Virus record (IMG/VR): IMGVR_UViG_3300000313_000011
Span: 1-28,735 of that record
Direction: 5' to 3' (one strand)
From: a virus
DNA length: 28,735 nucleotides
The first letter of the stretch is position 1; each line of letters opens with the position of its first letter. The position numbers were made by a program, and so were the translations under genes. Of the stretch, positions 14,286 through 21,926 are shown one piece after another. The notes beneath the pieces are model-generated. The model made no database searches, had not been told where the DNA came from, and was given only the letters and a program-made list of their open reading frames with translations.

Positions 14286-14765
14286 CTATAGCTTTATTCC
14301 AAGCTTATATGATACAACATTAATCAATTCAAACACGAAGAAAAATACCCAGCAAAGAATCTTCATGTGTTCATCGGAAATAATGCAGCCTTCACCGGAC
14401 GGCAAATATGCTACGATCAATAAAACACCAATCAAAATAGCATTTATAATGTACCGTTTTTTACTATGCTTAATCATTTTATCAGCTCCTTGTTTTTTAT
14501 CTTCTTCCGGATCTTCGTACATAATATGCATGGTTCGCGTAAGACGTTCCGGTTCTTCCAGTCTTTTTTGTAATCTTTTAGCAAAATTAAAATCATCAAT
14601 ATTATCAAATTCGAATACGTCAACAGCACACATTACATCATGATAAAATTTACCTGATGTGTTTTTAAGCACATACGCTTTATAATTATAGTCCGGTTTA
14701 AAATAATTTTCGTCCATTCGATACCACGCGCCTGTCTCCGGATATATTGGCAAAATATATTTCAT
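14286..14765 (-). CDS. two-helix membrane protein of unknown function
   Basis: A 159-residue protein. The N-terminal 95 residues are soluble and charged (acidic segment EDPEEDKKQG), followed by two membrane segments, about 105-123 (YIINAILIGVLLIVAYLPSG) and 135-155 (ILCWVFFFVFELINVVSYKL). AAAGGAG precedes the ATG. Such proteins in prophage accessory blocks may change host envelope functions or block infection, but nothing shows that directly here. Confidence 0.65.
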   Translation of the reverse strand: MKYILPIYPETGAWYRMDENYFKPDYNYKAYVLKNTSGKFYHDVMCAVDVFEFDNIDDFNFAKRLQKRLEEPERLTRTMHIMYEDPEEDKKQGADKMIKHSKKRYIINAILIGVLLIVAYLPSGEGCIISDEHMKILCWVFFFVFELINVVSYKLGIKL

Positions 14766-14785
14766 TTTAAAACTCCTTTCTTTTT

Positions 14786-15265
14786 TTAGATTGTATTAAA
14801 ATTTGCTTGTATTGCATCGACGTTTTTACAAAGATTAAATTCAGCGTGAGAAAAACAATTAAAATAAAAAGAAGATGATTTAAAACTGCAAAGTTCAAAA
14901 ACGCAATTTTCAAAAGATGAGTTTTTTACCCATGTATCAGAAAAAGTACAATTGAAAAAATGAGTGTTTTTAGCAAAAACATTATCAAAAATACAGCCGA
15001 TAAAATCCATATTTCTTAATCTGAATTTATTGTCGGAATAATCTCCTGATACTTTTTCCTGTATCCATAATTCGTGCAATTGTTTTGAAAATCCATCTAA
15101 CGTATGACCGGAACGAAACACATTAGAATTAATTTCTTCATGCGGATCATATGAACTTGCTTCCATGTATGAAGAAAAAATTTTTGATGCTGCTAGAAAT
15201 TCTACAGTCGGTTTACCATAATTATGTTGCACTGTTCCGAAAATATCAGATCGAAAAAGTTTCAT
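14786..15265 (-). CDS. pentapeptide-repeat protein
   Basis: A 159-residue protein. From about residue 82 to 157 it has consecutive five-residue steps with a central aromatic or hydrophobic residue (FRLRNMDFIGCIFDNVFAKN, THFFNCTFSD, SSFENCVFELCSFKSSSF), the pattern of a right-handed quadrilateral beta helix of the pentapeptide-repeat family. Known members include DNA-mimic gyrase inhibitors (Qnr, MfpA) and many proteins of unknown function. The N-terminal 80 residues are different and helical. Function here unknown; it could be a cargo gene that affects host or rival phage. Confidence 0.75.
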   Translation of the reverse strand: MKLFRSDIFGTVQHNYGKPTVEFLAASKIFSSYMEASSYDPHEEINSNVFRSGHTLDGFSKQLHELWIQEKVSGDYSDNKFRLRNMDFIGCIFDNVFAKNTHFFNCTFSDTWVKNSSFENCVFELCSFKSSSFYFNCFSHAEFNLCKNVDAIQANFNTI

Positions 15266-15339
15266 TTAGAACATCTCCTTAAAATTTATTTTGGTATTCC
15301 ATACAGCCCACTAGATTAATGAGCTGTAGCAATGTCAAA

Positions 15340-15519
15340 TCACTTGTCATCAAGAACTTTAGTTATCTTGTTTCCTAATTTTTTTAAACATGGTTTGCAC
15401 ATTTCAAATTCTGTTGCTGATGTTCCAAAAGATACAATATGGTACTTTTTCAATTCTTTACCGCAACAAAAGCAGTATTCTGTATTATTTTCTGTACATG
15501 TTTTTGTTTTAACTGTCAT
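15340..15519 (-). CDS. small zinc-ribbon protein
   Basis: A 59-residue protein with CFCCGKELKKYHIV then CKPCLKKLG: two CxxC pairs about 25 residues apart, a zinc ribbon. The start at 15519 (MTVKTKTC) has AAGGAG 8 bases upstream; the longer frame to 15558 is less likely. Function unknown. Confidence 0.65.
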   Translation of the reverse strand: MTVKTKTCTENNTEYCFCCGKELKKYHIVSFGTSATEFEMCKPCLKKLGNKITKVLDDK

Positions 15520-15548
15520 TTTTAACCACTCCTTTTTATTATCTTGCG

Positions 15549-15564
15549 ACCGCATCACTGCGGT
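15549..15564. other. short hairpin between - strand genes
   Basis: ACCGC (15549-15553) and GCGGT (15560-15564) flank ATCACT, a 5-bp GC-rich hairpin in the gap between two - strand genes. No U-tract follows on either strand, so it may be an RNA processing or stability element. Confidence 0.3.
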
Positions 15565-15588
15565 TTCGTCTTAATTTTCAAAGACTCA

Positions 15589-15819
15589 TCAGGCATGATT
15601 CCATATTTTAGAAAAATTGTCATTCATGTTATTCTTAGATTGTTCTTCTTCTGCACGCTTAATTGCGAAAAACAGTTTGCTTCTCAAATCACATAGAGCA
15701 TCTTTCTTTGCACACTGAATTTTAAAAGTAGCTTTATCTTTCATTGGATCAACCATTTCATCATTTATTCTTTCCAGTCCTTCAAGTGCTAATTTCATTT
15801 CGTTTAAGTTCATTTCCAT
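15589..15819 (-). CDS. small helical hypothetical protein
   Basis: A 76-residue, charged, helical protein (MEMNLNEMKLALEGLERIND). AAAAGGAGC precedes the ATG. No family recognised. Second gene of the - operon. Confidence 0.6.
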   Translation of the reverse strand: MEMNLNEMKLALEGLERINDEMVDPMKDKATFKIQCAKKDALCDLRSKLFFAIKRAEEEQSKNNMNDNFSKIWNHA

Positions 15820-15833
15820 TTTAAACGCTCCTT

Positions 15834-16109
15834 TTATTTAATTAATTCTAGTCCTACATACCCAATCCTGTCACAACTGTGCAAGCCATTTTTATAATAA
15901 TTATAATCATCAATTGCACCGATTATTTCTGATTTGATATTTTTTATTTCTGCTTCAGCTTCAACGATTTTATAAATAACATGGTTCATTATAACTCTGC
16001 AATTGACTGGATTTTCGCTATAGATTATTCCGACTGCGCAGTCATTGATTATTTCACCGTTTTTATTTGAAAACATGATTTCTTTTTCCAATCCGTCTAA
16101 TTTTAACAT
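15834..16109 (-). CDS. hypothetical protein, first gene of the - operon
   Basis: A 91-residue alpha/beta protein, MLKLDGLEKEIMFSNKNGEI, ending in GLELIK. Closest to the - promoter at 16162-16190, with a leader of about 45 bases that can fold into GAGGT/ACCTC (16144-16148 with 16131-16135 on the - strand). GAAAGAAG precedes the ATG. No family recognised. Confidence 0.6.
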   Translation of the reverse strand: MLKLDGLEKEIMFSNKNGEIINDCAVGIIYSENPVNCRVIMNHVIYKIVEAEAEIKNIKSEIIGAIDDYNYYKNGLHSCDRIGYVGLELIK

Positions 16110-16161
16110 CTTAACCGCTTCTTTCTTTTCGAGGTATTTCCTAACCTCTTTCTATATTCTT

Positions 16162-16190
16162 AGTATATCACTATATTGGTGATAATGCAA
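16162..16190 (-). promoter_or_regulatory. promoter of the - strand operon
   Basis: On the - strand TTGCAT (16190-16185), a 17-base spacer and TATACT (16167-16162). It is about 53 bases from the first start codon. It diverges from the + promoter at 16237-16265, 47 bases away. Confidence 0.8.
16166..16184. promoter_or_regulatory. operator-like dyad over the - promoter
   Basis: TATCAC (16166-16171) and GTGATA (16179-16184) are exact reverse complements separated by 7 bases. The dyad fills the spacer of the - promoter and touches its -10 box, where a bound repressor would block RNA polymerase. The binding protein is not identified; an HTH protein of this phage (13199, 5712 or 931) or the host repressor is likely. 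Confidence 0.6.
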
Positions 16191-16236
16191 TAGTTTTTTA
16201 TAAATAGTTTAAAAAATATCAGATAAAAGCTAATAA

Positions 16237-16265
16237 TTGAGTAAAGAAGATATATTTGCTATAAT
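16237..16265 (+). promoter_or_regulatory. promoter of the packaging operon
   Basis: TTGAGT (16237-16242), a 17-base spacer and a perfect TATAAT (16260-16265), 22 bases before the first + start codon. It diverges from the - promoter. The first + gene has AAAGGAGTGATGG. Confidence 0.8.
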
Positions 16266-16286
16266 AATCAAAGGAGTGATGGACAA

Positions 16287-16508
16287 ATGAAAATAAAGAA
16301 AGTAATAAAGAAATTGCTGTGCCTACATGAATATAAAGTAGTATCAACAGAGACAAGAAGAATCAAAACAATGCCTACATATTATGTAGGAATAACGCAT
16401 ATAGAATGTATCAAGTGCGGAAAGACGCATACATGTATACAAAGGAGAGAAAACAAAAGTGAAAAGCCTGTATCCCACAATAAGGAAACTGCTGACAGCA
16501 ATAAATAG
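16287..16508 (+). CDS. small basic protein with CxxC motif
   Basis: A 73-residue basic protein. The middle (HIECIKCGKTHTC) has C-x2-C-x5-C, possibly a zinc site, with a lysine-rich N-terminus. First gene after the late promoter, with AAAGGAG before ATG. It overlaps the next ORF by 50 bases. Function unknown. Confidence 0.55.
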   Translation: MKIKKVIKKLLCLHEYKVVSTETRRIKTMPTYYVGITHIECIKCGKTHTCIQRRENKSEKPVSHNKETADSNK

Positions 16509-17007
16509 AAAAAACTATTTGATGGTAGTTAATCGCAAGATGATCTATAGCGAAAAGTTAGACCGAATGTGCACTTTAATAGAGCTGAACCAGCTCATAC
16601 AGATCGATGCATACTACAAGAAATATCCCAACAAGCAGCGAAAGATAAGCGACAATAGCAAGTACAAGACTGACAAGATTATGTCTAGCTTTAAAGAGAT
16701 TGATATCTTAAAAAAGCTAATTGAGATATGGAATACCATAAAGGATGGTGAGAATAAAAATGGAGAAGCAGCCAGGACGGAAACTTGCGAAAAAACCAAT
16801 AACGAAGCCGAAGCTAAAAAAGCCAGAAAAAATAGAGATAAAGCCGACAGTGAAGACGATACCAGCAGATCCGGTAAAAGAACCAATAGCCGAACCGCTA
16901 CTCGAAGAACCAAAAAAGCAACCGCCAAAAAGAAAGAAGAAAAGAAAAACGACAGCAAGACCACGGAAGATAAGAGAGTTGACCAAAAAGCAGCAGCAGT
17001 TTGCTGA
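16459..17007 (+). CDS. hypothetical protein upstream of TerS, overlapping it by 248 bases
   Basis: A 182-residue ORF starting at GTG 16459 (AAAGGAGA about 12 bases before). The first 100 residues (MKSLYPTIRKLLTAINRKNY... ILKKLIEIWNTIKDG) look like a real protein. The remaining 80 residues, overlapping the start of TerS in another frame, are a lysine- and threonine-rich low-complexity tail ending in a cysteine. The last part may be an incidental overprint of the TerS linker. Function unknown. Confidence 0.5.
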   Translation: MKSLYPTIRKLLTAINRKNYLMVVNRKMIYSEKLDRMCTLIELNQLIQIDAYYKKYPNKQRKISDNSKYKTDKIMSSFKEIDILKKLIEIWNTIKDGENKNGEAARTETCEKTNNEAEAKKARKNRDKADSEDDTSRSGKRTNSRTATRRTKKATAKKKEEKKNDSKTTEDKRVDQKAAAVC

Positions 17008-17419
17008 CAAATATATCCAGTTAGGGAATGCAGAGCGCGCAGCAGTGGAAGTTGGGTACAGCAAAGCATATGCGAGGTCTAGTTCGTACCTCCTCATGGA
17101 AAACAAGGGCATAGCGCGATATATAAAGGATCGGATGAAGGAATTGCAGCGTCCAGAGATAGCAAAAGAGGTTGAAGTGCTCACATATTATACTGACCTC
17201 ATGCGTGGCAAGATCAAAGATCAGTTTGACCTTGACGCGCCATTGTGCGAACGGACAAAAGGTGCTGACGCTCTGGCAAAAATCTATGGAAGCTTTTCCG
17301 ACAAATTTAAACAGAAAATTGAAGAACGCAAACTTAAAATACTGGAAGAAAAGGAAGGTATCAGCGGTGGTGACAATGAAGAAGTTGTTATCATCGATGA
17401 TATCAAAGATGATGAATAA
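16760..17419 (+). CDS. terS: terminase small subunit
   Basis: A 219-residue protein. Residues about 70-125 (RELTKKQQQFADKYIQLGNA, ERAAVEVGYSKAYARSSSYL) form the HTH DNA-binding domain of the Terminase_2 (TerS) family, which recognises the packaging site and delivers the DNA to TerL. A lysine/proline-rich linker of about 70 residues precedes it, longer than usual. The helical C-terminus with acidic tail (VVIIDDIKDDE) is typical of TerL or portal contact. The start at 16760 (GGTGAG, spacing 7) is preferred over 16745, where the site would be too close. It is followed directly by TerL. Confidence 0.85.
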   Translation: MEKQPGRKLAKKPITKPKLKKPEKIEIKPTVKTIPADPVKEPIAEPLLEEPKKQPPKRKKKRKTTARPRKIRELTKKQQQFADKYIQLGNAERAAVEVGYSKAYARSSSYLLMENKGIARYIKDRMKELQRPEIAKEVEVLTYYTDLMRGKIKDQFDLDAPLCERTKGADALAKIYGSFSDKFKQKIEERKLKILEEKEGISGGDNEEVVIIDDIKDDE

Positions 17420-17422
17420 AAT

Positions 17423-17500
17423 GTACGCACACGATGGACAAAATGCGGTTTGCTCACCGGGCCAATACCCTGTTTTGTGCGTGTACGGTGGAAAACCACC
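17423..17500 (+). other. two hairpins between terS and terL
   Basis: GTAC-GCACA (17423-17431) pairs with TGTGC-GTAC (17476-17480 and 17483-17486) around a 2-base bulge. Directly after, GGTGG (17487-17491) pairs with CCACC (17496-17500), loop AAAA. The second lies 5 bases before the AGGGGG of terL. It could adjust TerL translation or form part of a packaging (cos/pac) site; both are inference. Confidence 0.35.
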
Positions 17501-17517
17501 AAATAGGGGGCGATATT

Positions 17518-18807
17518 TTGGAAAAGAAAGAAATTAGGCTATCCGATAAAGTCCCGGTAGCATTCAGAAGGTATTGGCAAGAAGTAAGACGAAAAGATAT
17601 ATTGAGAAAATTATATAAGATTCTGAAGGGCGGTCGTGGCAGCGGTAAATCATCCGTCATATCGCTAAGCATTATCAAAAAGATGATGAAGGATAAAATA
17701 AATTCGTTGGTAGTCCGCAAGGTAGCAAATACTTTGAGTGATTCGGTCGCAGAGCAGTTACAATGGGCCATAAATGAACTTGGAGTAGCAGACAAGTGGC
17801 ATATGTCAAAGAATCCTCTAAGGTTAACATACAAACCGTGGGGCAACTACATCATATTTCGCGGTGCGGATGATCCGGGTAAAATAAAATCAATCAAATC
17901 GAGCAAATATCCAATCACTCTTTTGTGGATTGAAGAAGCTGCCGACTTCATGCTGCAAGAACAGATCACAACAATTGTTAACTCGGTTGTCCGTGCACAG
18001 CTAAATAACGAACTAAATTATGACATTATCCTTTCTTACAATCCGCCCAAACGTAAAAATTCGTGGGTGAATAAGGTATACAACGACATTGCACTGCCGG
18101 ATAACGTTTATGTTCATCATTCAACCTATTTAGACAATCCTTTTATCTCCGAAGAATTCAAGCGAGAAGCAGCAAATACAAAGCAAAAGAACAAAGCGAA
18201 ATATAGATGGGAATATGGCGGAGAAGCAATTGGAACCGGACTTGTACCATTTAATAATCTTACATTTAGGCGCATAACGAACGAAGAACTAAACGGATTT
18301 GATAATCTTTTATCCGGAATCGATTTTGGATACGGCGGTGATCCACTTGCTTATCTAGTCGGTAATTATGACGCAACACGCAAAAAACTATATATATTTG
18401 ATGAATTGTACGGTCTTAAAGTAAGCTTGTCACGAGTCGCTAAATTTGCACGTGACAGAGGATATATACAAGTAAAGCTGATTGGCGACTCGGCGAGTCC
18501 GCGTGATATTGATACTCTTGTTGATTATGGCATGTGGTGTTATGGAGCAATTAAAGGCCCAGGCAGCGTGGAGTCAGGCGAAAGATGGCTAGACGAAGAA
18601 TTAGATGAAATCATAATTGATCCAGAGTACTGTCCTAATGCTGCGAGGGAATTTGACAATATAGATTATGAATTAGATAAAAATGGAGAGCCAACCAATA
18701 GACTGAGCGGTAAAAATAATCACACGATAGATTGTACAAGATACATGCTAGATGATATTATGCGTAGATCCGGCAAGATATTCACAATGAAATCCAATAA
18801 AATTTAA
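17518..18807 (+). CDS. terL: terminase large subunit
   Basis: A 429-residue Terminase_3/PBSX-type packaging motor. Walker A GGRGSGKS at 38-45 and Walker B-like LLWIEEA near 135-141 form the ATPase. The C-terminal nuclease has IDFGYGGDPLAY (first acidic residue) and IGDSASPRDIDTL. It translocates DNA into proheads and cuts the concatemer. The start is TTG at 17518, where AGGGGG (17505-17510) has 7-base spacing; the ATG at 17434 is rejected because it lacks a site and gives an unrelated extension. Followed by the portal gene 14 bases on. Confidence 0.93.
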   Translation: MEKKEIRLSDKVPVAFRRYWQEVRRKDILRKLYKILKGGRGSGKSSVISLSIIKKMMKDKINSLVVRKVANTLSDSVAEQLQWAINELGVADKWHMSKNPLRLTYKPWGNYIIFRGADDPGKIKSIKSSKYPITLLWIEEAADFMLQEQITTIVNSVVRAQLNNELNYDIILSYNPPKRKNSWVNKVYNDIALPDNVYVHHSTYLDNPFISEEFKREAANTKQKNKAKYRWEYGGEAIGTGLVPFNNLTFRRITNEELNGFDNLLSGIDFGYGGDPLAYLVGNYDATRKKLYIFDELYGLKVSLSRVAKFARDRGYIQVKLIGDSASPRDIDTLVDYGMWCYGAIKGPGSVESGERWLDEELDEIIIDPEYCPNAAREFDNIDYELDKNGEPTNRLSGKNNHTIDCTRYMLDDIMRRSGKIFTMKSNKI

Positions 18808-18821
18808 AGGGGCGATATCCT

Positions 18822-20228
18822 GTGTTGAGAACAGAAAATTTAGATATAGACTATATACTGCTATATGATGCTTATTACGGTGTGGGCGGATTTAGGCCAA
18901 ATAGAGCCGGGAAGAATATTTACCTTGAGAAATATATAAGAGAATCAGATGAGAAATATCTAAGACGAAAGCACTTAGCATACTACATCAATTATTTTAA
19001 GCCAATCGTTAGGTCTCATGTAGATCCAATTTTTAGAAAATCTCCATCACGCAATTACTCAAATGATTTGACCGGAGAATTCTTGAAAAATGTTGATGGT
19101 GCAAAAAGTGATATGAACAAGTTTATGATCCGCGGTGCAAATATCGCACAGATATATGGTTCTGCATGGGTAGTAACAGATAATTTCCCGGAAGTGCCGA
19201 CCAAAATGTCTGATGTTGTAGCTAATCGTATATATCCTTATGTAAGTGTGTATCCTCCTAGCCGTATTAATGACTATACGGTCAATCGATTCGGAATTCT
19301 AACATCTATCACATTCAAAGAACCAGCCGAAAATGAAAATGGTGATATCCAAATAGAAGAATATAATTTAAGGAAATGGACATTGACTAGCTGGACATTG
19401 ACAGATACGAACGGTGCTGAAATTAGTCGAGGAGATCATAACCTTGAAAGATTGCCAGTCACAGTGATTTATTCGAATGAAGTTGACCGCTTGGATGTTA
19501 TCCCGGTATCAGATTATATGGACGTGGCGCGGATATCAAAAGCGATGTACAATCGTTGCTCTGAACTGGAAGAAATTCTAACCGGGCAGACGTTTAATAT
19601 TTTGACATATCCGGTATCAAGAAATCAAGAACTTGCAAAGATAAAAGAAACAATCGGCAGCGTAGAAAATGTACTTGGATTTGATGGTGAAAGCTCAAGC
19701 AGACCTGCATTCATCGCACCATCGCCAGATTCGGCAGAAATGCAGCAGAAACAGCTTGCTTGGCTTGTACAGGAAATGTATAGGATAGCGCGATTATCTC
19801 ATGTGGTGGGAACAGAGCAAAAAACAAGTGGAGTTGCAAAGGCTTTTGATTTTGAACAAACAAACTCATCTCTTTCCAGCTTTGCCAAAACGTTAGAAAG
19901 GGCCGAAGAAGATATTATATCTATATTTTGTAAATGGCAGGGAATTGAAGAAAAGGACTACTCTGTTAGCTATGGAAACGACTTTGGTATTATTGATGTT
20001 AGTGGAATGCTGGCAGATGCAACAGCAGCACTTGAAGCAAAGATAGGCAGTAAGTTTGATGTAGCCGTACGTAAATATGTAGCGAGCGCATACCTGCAAG
20101 GCAATAGTACACCAGAGGAAATTCAAGAAATTAAAGATGATATCGAAAGCGAAGCGGAAAATGATGTATACAATGAGCAGACAATGGAAACAAAAACAGG
20201 CGAACAAGTAAAGTTAACCGGGGAGTGA
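18822..20228 (+). CDS. phage portal protein
   Basis: A 468-residue protein placed directly after TerL, the normal position for the portal, the dodecameric ring through which DNA enters the head. The N-terminus (LRRKHLAYYINYFKPIVRSH, VDPIFRKSPS), the wing/stem segments and the helical C-terminus resemble SPP1-type (gp6-like) portals. The segment LPVTVIYSNEVDRLDVIPVS is typical. GTG start (18822) after AAAGGGG. The end (EIQEIKDDIESEAEND) is acidic. The assignment rests on position and general pattern. Confidence 0.8.
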   Translation: MLRTENLDIDYILLYDAYYGVGGFRPNRAGKNIYLEKYIRESDEKYLRRKHLAYYINYFKPIVRSHVDPIFRKSPSRNYSNDLTGEFLKNVDGAKSDMNKFMIRGANIAQIYGSAWVVTDNFPEVPTKMSDVVANRIYPYVSVYPPSRINDYTVNRFGILTSITFKEPAENENGDIQIEEYNLRKWTLTSWTLTDTNGAEISRGDHNLERLPVTVIYSNEVDRLDVIPVSDYMDVARISKAMYNRCSELEEILTGQTFNILTYPVSRNQELAKIKETIGSVENVLGFDGESSSRPAFIAPSPDSAEMQQKQLAWLVQEMYRIARLSHVVGTEQKTSGVAKAFDFEQTNSSLSSFAKTLERAEEDIISIFCKWQGIEEKDYSVSYGNDFGIIDVSGMLADATAALEAKIGSKFDVAVRKYVASAYLQGNSTPEEIQEIKDDIESEAENDVYNEQTMETKTGEQVKLTGE

Positions 20229-20234
20229 TAAGTT

Positions 20235-21359
20235 ATGGACACAGACAATATTTTCAACATTGACGAAATGGATTCAATCATAGCTTTATTCTTAATTTCA
20301 TATCGTAAGAGATCAGCGAAAGCAATAAAGGCGATTGAATCAAACTTAGATAAAGGAATAAATACAAAAATAGCCATTAACACTGCATTAAGTGTTAGTG
20401 GCTTTTATGCAGGAGTAAAAAAAGACATTGTAAATGCACAATACAAGCTATTTGGCAACACAGATTTACTTGTGAATGATAAATGGGCGGATGACGGCCT
20501 TACACTTATAGACCGAATCAATATTATGAATAAAAACATTGTTGAATATGCTACAAGGTCTATAGATTTTAAAAACACGGCAATAGATAAGCTCACAGAT
20601 GAGTTAAAACAAGCATTGTCTGATAAAAATATAGTAGAAACATTGCCTGACTATTTAAGCGACTTAACAACTCTGTACAAAAAAGTTGCAGCAGGAGACG
20701 AAAGCATAAAAAAAGAATATGAAAGTGCTATGAAGAAAGCACAGAAGCAAATAGACCGGATAGATGAAACACAAGAAGGATCTAGGCAGATGAAACAAGC
20801 ATACAATTCTCTGACAGGTCTAATGGATAGCTTTGATAAAACTAATCAAGCAGCATTAAAAAAAGCAACTGACGAAGCCGTTGGCGGTAGAGGGGCCTAC
20901 TATGCAAACAGAATACTTGTCACAGAATTGGCCCGGCTGAATGGTGATATGTTTTTTGATGAATACCAAAATGACGAAAACATTGCTGCTTACAAATGGT
21001 CGCTTAGTCCAGCACATCCTTTTTTTGATATATGCGATGTACATGCACATTCTGATTTATTTGGGTATGGCGATGGAATTTATCCAAAAGACAAAATGCC
21101 AGAATATCCAGCACATCCTCATTGTAGATGTATTCTTTCTGCGGTAAATGTAAAAGATTTGAATAAAAGTGGAAAGAATGCAGGTGTTTATGATCGTGAT
21201 AAGATGATTGACTTCGTCAACGGTTTAAGCGATGCAAATAAAAAGAAACTTATGGGTGAAAAAGGAATGGATGAATACGAAAAAACGCGTAATTTTGAAA
21301 AGTTTATGCGTAATTACAGCGGTTATAATAAACCAAAAACAAGGTTTGACAACGACTGA
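20235..21359 (+). CDS. MuF-type minor head (head morphogenesis) protein
   Basis: A 374-residue protein. The C-terminal region (RILVTELARLNGDMFFDEYQ, KWSLSPAHPFFDICDVHAHS, KMPEYPAHPHCRCILSAV) carries the MuF/SPP1 gp7-like signature with conserved Cys and His residues. Such proteins are minor capsid components that help the first stages of head assembly or DNA ejection. The N-terminal 220 residues are helical. Located after the portal, as expected. No scaffold or major capsid gene follows in this window. Confidence 0.85.
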   Translation: MDTDNIFNIDEMDSIIALFLISYRKRSAKAIKAIESNLDKGINTKIAINTALSVSGFYAGVKKDIVNAQYKLFGNTDLLVNDKWADDGLTLIDRINIMNKNIVEYATRSIDFKNTAIDKLTDELKQALSDKNIVETLPDYLSDLTTLYKKVAAGDESIKKEYESAMKKAQKQIDRIDETQEGSRQMKQAYNSLTGLMDSFDKTNQAALKKATDEAVGGRGAYYANRILVTELARLNGDMFFDEYQNDENIAAYKWSLSPAHPFFDICDVHAHSDLFGYGDGIYPKDKMPEYPAHPHCRCILSAVNVKDLNKSGKNAGVYDRDKMIDFVNGLSDANKKKLMGEKGMDEYEKTRNFEKFMRNYSGYNKPKTRFDND

Positions 21360-21396
21360 TATATTAAGTTTACTTATGTAGTAAAGGGGGAAGATT

Positions 21397-21609
21397 ATGT
21401 ATGACAATTCAATCAACTTAAAGGGAAAAAAGTTCGGCAAATTAAAAGTAGTTGAAAAAACAGAAAAACGGCAGCGCGGGTATGTAATTTGGAAGTGCTT
21501 ATGCGATTGTGGCAATATAACGTATGTCACATCAAACAATTTAAAGCATAACCTCACAAGATCGTGCGGATGTTTAATGAAAAAGAAAAATCGGGAGGAA
21601 AACAAATGA
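21397..21609 (+). CDS. small zinc-binding domain protein of AP2/HNH-associated type
   Basis: A 70-residue protein: LKGKKFGKLKVVEKTEKRQR, then YVIWKCLCDCGNITYV and SNNLKHNLTRSCGCLMK. The C-x-C-D-C-G and S-C-G-C-L cysteines form a zinc domain often found in front of AP2-type HNH homing endonucleases and alone in phages. No AP2 or HNH module is attached. AAAGGGGG precedes it; it overlaps the next gene by ATGA. Confidence 0.7.
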   Translation: MYDNSINLKGKKFGKLKVVEKTEKRQRGYVIWKCLCDCGNITYVTSNNLKHNLTRSCGCLMKKKNREENK

Positions 21610-21914
21610 TAATTTTAAAAATCGGGCAAATGGTACAGATCAAACGCAAGGCAAAAGTAAGAAATATGATAGTTAAAGAAAATAAAGTAATGGAAAAACA
21701 CAAAACGGCGGATGGAATAACAAGCAAACATCCGGTAATAAAAAGAGAATTTACTTTATGCGATGTTGCACCAATCAAAGATAATGATTTGCTTGTTCAA
21801 GTGGATGGATTGATTGAACGGTTTGGTAAATACGTTGTCAGATCGGTTAGAACCGGAAATAAATACGCGATCAGTCCAAAAGATGTAAATCATATATTCA
21901 AATTTCTGTATTGA
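21606..21914 (+). CDS. hypothetical protein
   Basis: A 102-residue, beta-rich, basic protein (MIILKIGQMVQIKRKAKVRN). The ATG at 21606 has GGGAGG in the prior gene and an ATGA overlap; the longer frame from 21564 is rejected. No family recognised. Confidence 0.55.
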   Translation: MIILKIGQMVQIKRKAKVRNMIVKENKVMEKHKTADGITSKHPVIKREFTLCDVAPIKDNDLLVQVDGLIERFGKYVVRSVRTGNKYAISPKDVNHIFKFLY

Positions 21915-21926
21915 TGGGGTGAATCA

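Noticed and set aside
16614-17184. Two long - strand ORFs (151 and 155 codons) over the terS linker, rich in Leu, Phe and Ser.
   Set aside because: They mirror the low-complexity Lys/Pro-rich + strand coding; no ribosome site or promoter.
17434-17517. N-terminal extension of TerL from ATG 17434.
   Set aside because: The extra 28 residues fit no terminase N-terminus, no ribosome site precedes it, and TTG 17518 has a perfect site.
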